A stretch of DNA of 64,000 nucleotides from Xenorhabdus griffiniae (GTDB lineage Bacteria; Pseudomonadota; Gammaproteobacteria; Enterobacterales; Enterobacteriaceae), in contig NZ_LDNM01000038.1 of the NCBI RefSeq assembly GCF_001028135.1, positions 47,455-111,454 of the forward strand, read 5' to 3'. Shown here piece by piece: positions 61,079-64,000 of this stretch. Under the pieces are notes generated by a model, which was given only the letters and a program-made list of their open reading frames with translations, was not told where the DNA came from and ran no database searches. Every line of letters starts with the position of its first letter. Within the stretch, counting starts at the first letter, position 1. The position numbers and the translations under genes were made by a program.

Positions 61079-63802
61079 TTGTTCAGTCAACTTGTTTTTT
61101 ATCCAGTCGATCTTAGATGCGAACACCTGTTCTTACCTCAGGGACTCAATACCTATCAGCCACGCTTCACATGGGGGCTAGCAGGTACAGGGCGAAACAG
61201 AAGACAGACTGCTTACCGTATTATCGTTGGCACCGACAAAAAAGCGGTGGCGAATGGAGTGGGAAAACTTTGGGATAGTGGACGGATCGCAGCAACTGAT
61301 TCCGTGCTGGTTCCCTATGCAGGCAAGGTACTGAAATCCGATCAAGTCTTGTATTGGTCAGTACAGGTCTGGGATGAAACCGGTGCCGTGTCCAAATTTG
61401 CTGATCCGGCGATGTTGTTTACCGGTCTTATGGATCCCTCCGATTGGAAAGCCGGTTGGATCACGCGCTCATTCTTTCCCCCTGACGGGCGTACCCCACC
61501 TCAAGACACACCGTATGATAACCCATATTCCGCCCTACCCGCAGATTACCATCGGCGGGAATTCGTGCTGTCCACCCCCATAAAACGGGCAACAGCCTAT
61601 GTTACTGCACTGGGTCTTTACGAATTTCGCATCAATGGTCAGCGTGTGGGAGATCAAGTGTTGGCCCCTGGCTGGACCGACTTTCATAAACGTATCGAAT
61701 ATCAAAGTTATGACGTCACCAGCCTGCTGTGTGAAGGACGCAACGTGCTTGGCGCGATTGTGGGAGAGGGATGGTATTGTGGGCGTGTTGCCCTTAATCA
61801 CAAACGTGCCGGCAGTCATTACGGTTCTCGTCCGGCTTTTCTCTGTCAATTACATATCGAGGATAAAGACAATAACGTCAATTTTATCGTCACGGATCCG
61901 CAATGGAAATGCGCCAACGAAGCAATAATTTATTCTGACCTATTGATTGGAGAAAAATATGACGCACGGTTGGAACAGCAAGGTTGGGATTGCCCTGATT
62001 TTGACGATCAAGACTGGTGGAATTCGCAAACCCTGGACGTTTTACCGCAGCCGCCGGTGCTTAATGCAGCGCGTAGCTGTCCAATTCGGAAGACATCTCA
62101 ATTTGCAGCAAGGCTTTTGCATAAGACAAAGAATGGCGAATTTATATTCGATATAGGGCAGAATATTGCCGGAATTACCAGAATGGAACTGGACGCGCCG
62201 CACGATGCCGTTTTCGTATTGCGCCACGGTGAAGCACTGCAACCTGACGGCACGTTGTACACAGCCAATCTCCGTTCTGCGCAAGCTACGGACATTTATA
62301 TCTCAAAGGGCGGGCAACAGGTTTTTGAACCCAGATTTACCGTTCATGGCTATCGATATATCGCGCTGTCGGCACCTGAGAATTTTGACGTGGCAAAGAT
62401 AAATTTAACCGGCATTGCTGTTCATTCCGATCTGCCGATTGCAGGATCGTTCACCAGCGGTAGCCCGATGCTCAATCAACTTCAATCCAATATCGTTTGG
62501 ACACAGCGCAATAATTTTTTATCCGTTCCCACTGATTGTCCCCAGCGTGACGAACGGATGGGCTGGCTGGGTGACGCTCAGGTTTTCTTCAATACGGCTG
62601 CCTATAATTTGGACACATCCTCGTTTTTCGATAAGTGGCTATTGGACATTACGGATGCACAGACGAATGATGGTGTCTTTCCAGACGTTGCGCCTTCGAT
62701 TGTTTACACCCGTTTTGCCCCCCTGCCGCCGCGCGGTGCACCAGGGTGGGGAGACGCGGGCGTCATTCTGCCCTGGCGGATTTATGAGCAGTTTGGTGAC
62801 GTGGATATTTTAGTGCGCAATTATGGTGGTATGGTTCGCTGGATGGATTTCATTGAGCGAAACAATCCCAGCTATATCCGTTGCAAGGCTCTGTTCAGCA
62901 ATTGGGGAGATTGGCTTTGCCTTGGCAAAACGACATCGAAACCTCTATTCAGCACCGCCTACTGGGCACATATGGCCGATATCATGACATGTACAGCCAG
63001 GCTGTTGAACAGACGGCAGGATGAGGCGCGTTTTACGGCGATGCATCGTGAAATTTGCCACGCATTTCAAAAAGCTTTTGTGTCTGATGATGGCGTGCTG
63101 GAAAGCGATACACAGACTGCGTATCTGATGGCGATCAGTTACACATTGCTGGATGAACCCACCCGCGTGAGAGCGATTTCGCATCTGTTGCGCACCATTG
63201 AGGAAACAGGAGGTCATGTTCAGACCGGTATTCATGGGATCCGTCTTATCTGTCCCGTTCTTGCCGAGTACGGTCACGCCGACACTGCATATGATTTGCT
63301 TATGAAAGAGACTTTCCCTTCGTGGGGTTTCACTATCCGCAATGGTGCGACAACCATCTGGGAGCGTTGGGACGGCTGGACACCAGAAAACGGCTTCCAA
63401 AGTGCTAACATGAATTCGCTAAATCACTATGCGCTCGGTGCAGTCGGGGAATTCATGTTTTCCCGCGTGGCGGGTATCGAAATTGTACCGGGTTCCGCTG
63501 GCAGGAAACTTCGTTTGCGGCCACTCACAAACCGTAAGATCGGTTTTTGCAAAGCGTCGTACCGCGCTCATGTTGGTGAGATAGTGAGCCATTGGCGATT
63601 TGATAAAGATTGTCTTTTGTGGGATGTGAAAATTCCGCCAAATTGTATCGCAGAGGCAGAGCTGCCGGAAACACAGGGAGACTGGAAGCTTGACGGTAAT
63701 AATATACCCGAAGACATGATCCGCCCCGACATTTCAGGGCGTAGAAATCGTCTGGAAATCGGTTCGGGAAGTTACCGTTTCTCTTTGGATTGGAGTCAAT
63801 AA
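61079..63802 (+). CDS. Glycoside hydrolase family 78 alpha-L-rhamnosidase-like protein
   Basis: Predicted to release terminal L-rhamnose from glycosides or oligosaccharides. The 907-residue protein follows bacterial GH78 order: an N-terminal fibronectin-like and jelly-roll region (about 1-330, with YWSVQVWDE and the YQSYDVTSLL segment), then FDIGQNIAG, a linker, and an alpha/alpha-barrel catalytic domain (about 430-780). The latter holds the family motif CPQRDERMGWLGDAQ, where Asp491/Glu492 include the presumed general acid, and GATTIWERWDGW. It ends in a C-terminal beta domain. It has no signal peptide, so it should be cytoplasmic. The start is TTG at 61079, eight bases after AAAGGAG. No rhamnose catabolic or transport gene is adjacent inside the window, so the substrate is unknown. 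Confidence 0.88.
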   Translation: MFSQLVFYPVDLRCEHLFLPQGLNTYQPRFTWGLAGTGRNRRQTAYRIIVGTDKKAVANGVGKLWDSGRIAATDSVLVPYAGKVLKSDQVLYWSVQVWDETGAVSKFADPAMLFTGLMDPSDWKAGWITRSFFPPDGRTPPQDTPYDNPYSALPADYHRREFVLSTPIKRATAYVTALGLYEFRINGQRVGDQVLAPGWTDFHKRIEYQSYDVTSLLCEGRNVLGAIVGEGWYCGRVALNHKRAGSHYGSRPAFLCQLHIEDKDNNVNFIVTDPQWKCANEAIIYSDLLIGEKYDARLEQQGWDCPDFDDQDWWNSQTLDVLPQPPVLNAARSCPIRKTSQFAARLLHKTKNGEFIFDIGQNIAGITRMELDAPHDAVFVLRHGEALQPDGTLYTANLRSAQATDIYISKGGQQVFEPRFTVHGYRYIALSAPENFDVAKINLTGIAVHSDLPIAGSFTSGSPMLNQLQSNIVWTQRNNFLSVPTDCPQRDERMGWLGDAQVFFNTAAYNLDTSSFFDKWLLDITDAQTNDGVFPDVAPSIVYTRFAPLPPRGAPGWGDAGVILPWRIYEQFGDVDILVRNYGGMVRWMDFIERNNPSYIRCKALFSNWGDWLCLGKTTSKPLFSTAYWAHMADIMTCTARLLNRRQDEARFTAMHREICHAFQKAFVSDDGVLESDTQTAYLMAISYTLLDEPTRVRAISHLLRTIEETGGHVQTGIHGIRLICPVLAEYGHADTAYDLLMKETFPSWGFTIRNGATTIWERWDGWTPENGFQSANMNSLNHYALGAVGEFMFSRVAGIEIVPGSAGRKLRLRPLTNRKIGFCKASYRAHVGEIVSHWRFDKDCLLWDVKIPPNCIAEAELPETQGDWKLDGNNIPEDMIRPDISGRRNRLEIGSGSYRFSLDWSQ

Positions 63803-63841
63803 ATGGTCACGTATTCAACCCACGGGATGTAGCCACACTAC

Positions 63842-63923
63842 CAATTCGCAAGACGACGCGAGGCCTTCTATTTCCCCGCAGCGCGGGGAAATAGAACACG
63901 CATCCTGAAGTTGGATTGGTATA
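63842..63923 (-). repeat. Dispersed palindromic repeat, copy C
   Basis: Reverse orientation relative to copies A and B: GCAAGACGACGCGAGGCC, then the central TTTCCCCGCAGCGCGGGGAA, and the end block CATCCTGAAGTTGGATTGGT-ATA. It lies 40 bp after the GH78 stop and may act as its 3' hairpin. Confidence 0.87.
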
Positions 63924-64000
63924 GTATGCCCTATTTAACGCGATGCTCGACTTTAACATCCTATAACGTTGGCTTGTTGAAGCCAGTCGCGCTGACTTTT
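63924..64000. other. Window end, nothing recognised
   Basis: The last 77 bases after the repeat contain no start codon with a convincing ribosome-binding site and no feature I can name. Confidence 0.4.

Noticed and set aside
60933..61181. 82-codon frame before the GH78 gene
   Set aside because: It overlaps the GH78 start, has no convincing ribosome-binding site and resembles no protein I know.

Overview
The window is chromosomal DNA of an enteric gammaproteobacterium, AT-rich (about 43-45% G+C by eye). Gene content, gene order and a species-type dispersed repeat point to the Morganellaceae, most likely Xenorhabdus or Photorhabdus. The genus is inferred from protein character, not proven. Almost every gene has a recognisable Escherichia coli counterpart. 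Several blocks keep E. coli order: rcsC/rcsB/rcsD; yfaZ then menECBHD; nuoA-N with lrhA, alaA, yfbR, yfbS, yfbT, yfbV, ackA and pta; and astCADBE.

Layout. 1-6517: the end of an upstream gene (possibly gyrA), then the Rcs envelope-stress phosphorelay, with rcsC convergent to rcsD-rcsB. 6730-6899: tRNA-Ser(UGA) and tRNA-Thr(UGU) with a terminator. 7193-9194: tyrosine permease tyrP behind a TyrR box, convergent to the outer-membrane gene yfaZ, which has a CRP-like site. 9241-14958: menaquinone operon menD-H-B-C-E without menF. 15802-25956: a block of poly-beta-1,6-N-acetylglucosamine (PNAG) and cyclic-di-GMP genes, with pgaABCD (hmsHFRS), then yfiR-yfiN-yfiB, then an EAL-domain phosphodiesterase gene. 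26282-27031: an SDR oxidoreductase beside a degraded reading frame. 27455-42422: the complete 13-gene nuo operon for NADH dehydrogenase I. 43132-53994: lrhA, alaA, yfbR, yfbS, yfbT, yfbV and the acetate pathway ackA-pta. 54159-60419: the arginine succinyltransferase operon astCADBE. 61079-63802: a solitary GH78 alpha-L-rhamnosidase-type gene.

How it fits together. Menaquinone and NADH dehydrogenase I serve respiration, AckA-Pta interconverts acetyl-CoA and acetate, and Ast degrades arginine to glutamate and succinate. Rcs, LrhA (HexA) and the c-di-GMP/PNAG block are surface and lifestyle controls that, in relatives, govern motility, biofilm and nematode association. The c-di-GMP block contains the exopolysaccharide synthase, a regulated diguanylate cyclase and a phosphodiesterase, so making, breaking and sensing of the messenger could be coupled.

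The rest is mainly housekeeping sequence. The less ordinary observations are a dispersed palindromic repeat in four places (one copy supplies the stop codon of yfbT), short tandem duplications at the 3' ends of nuoN and astA, a PgaB without a lipobox, FNR-like boxes upstream of the EAL and pgaA genes, and an inverted repeat abutting the ribosome-binding site of the rhamnosidase gene. I found no CRISPR array, transposase, integrase, toxin locus or clearly new defence system.
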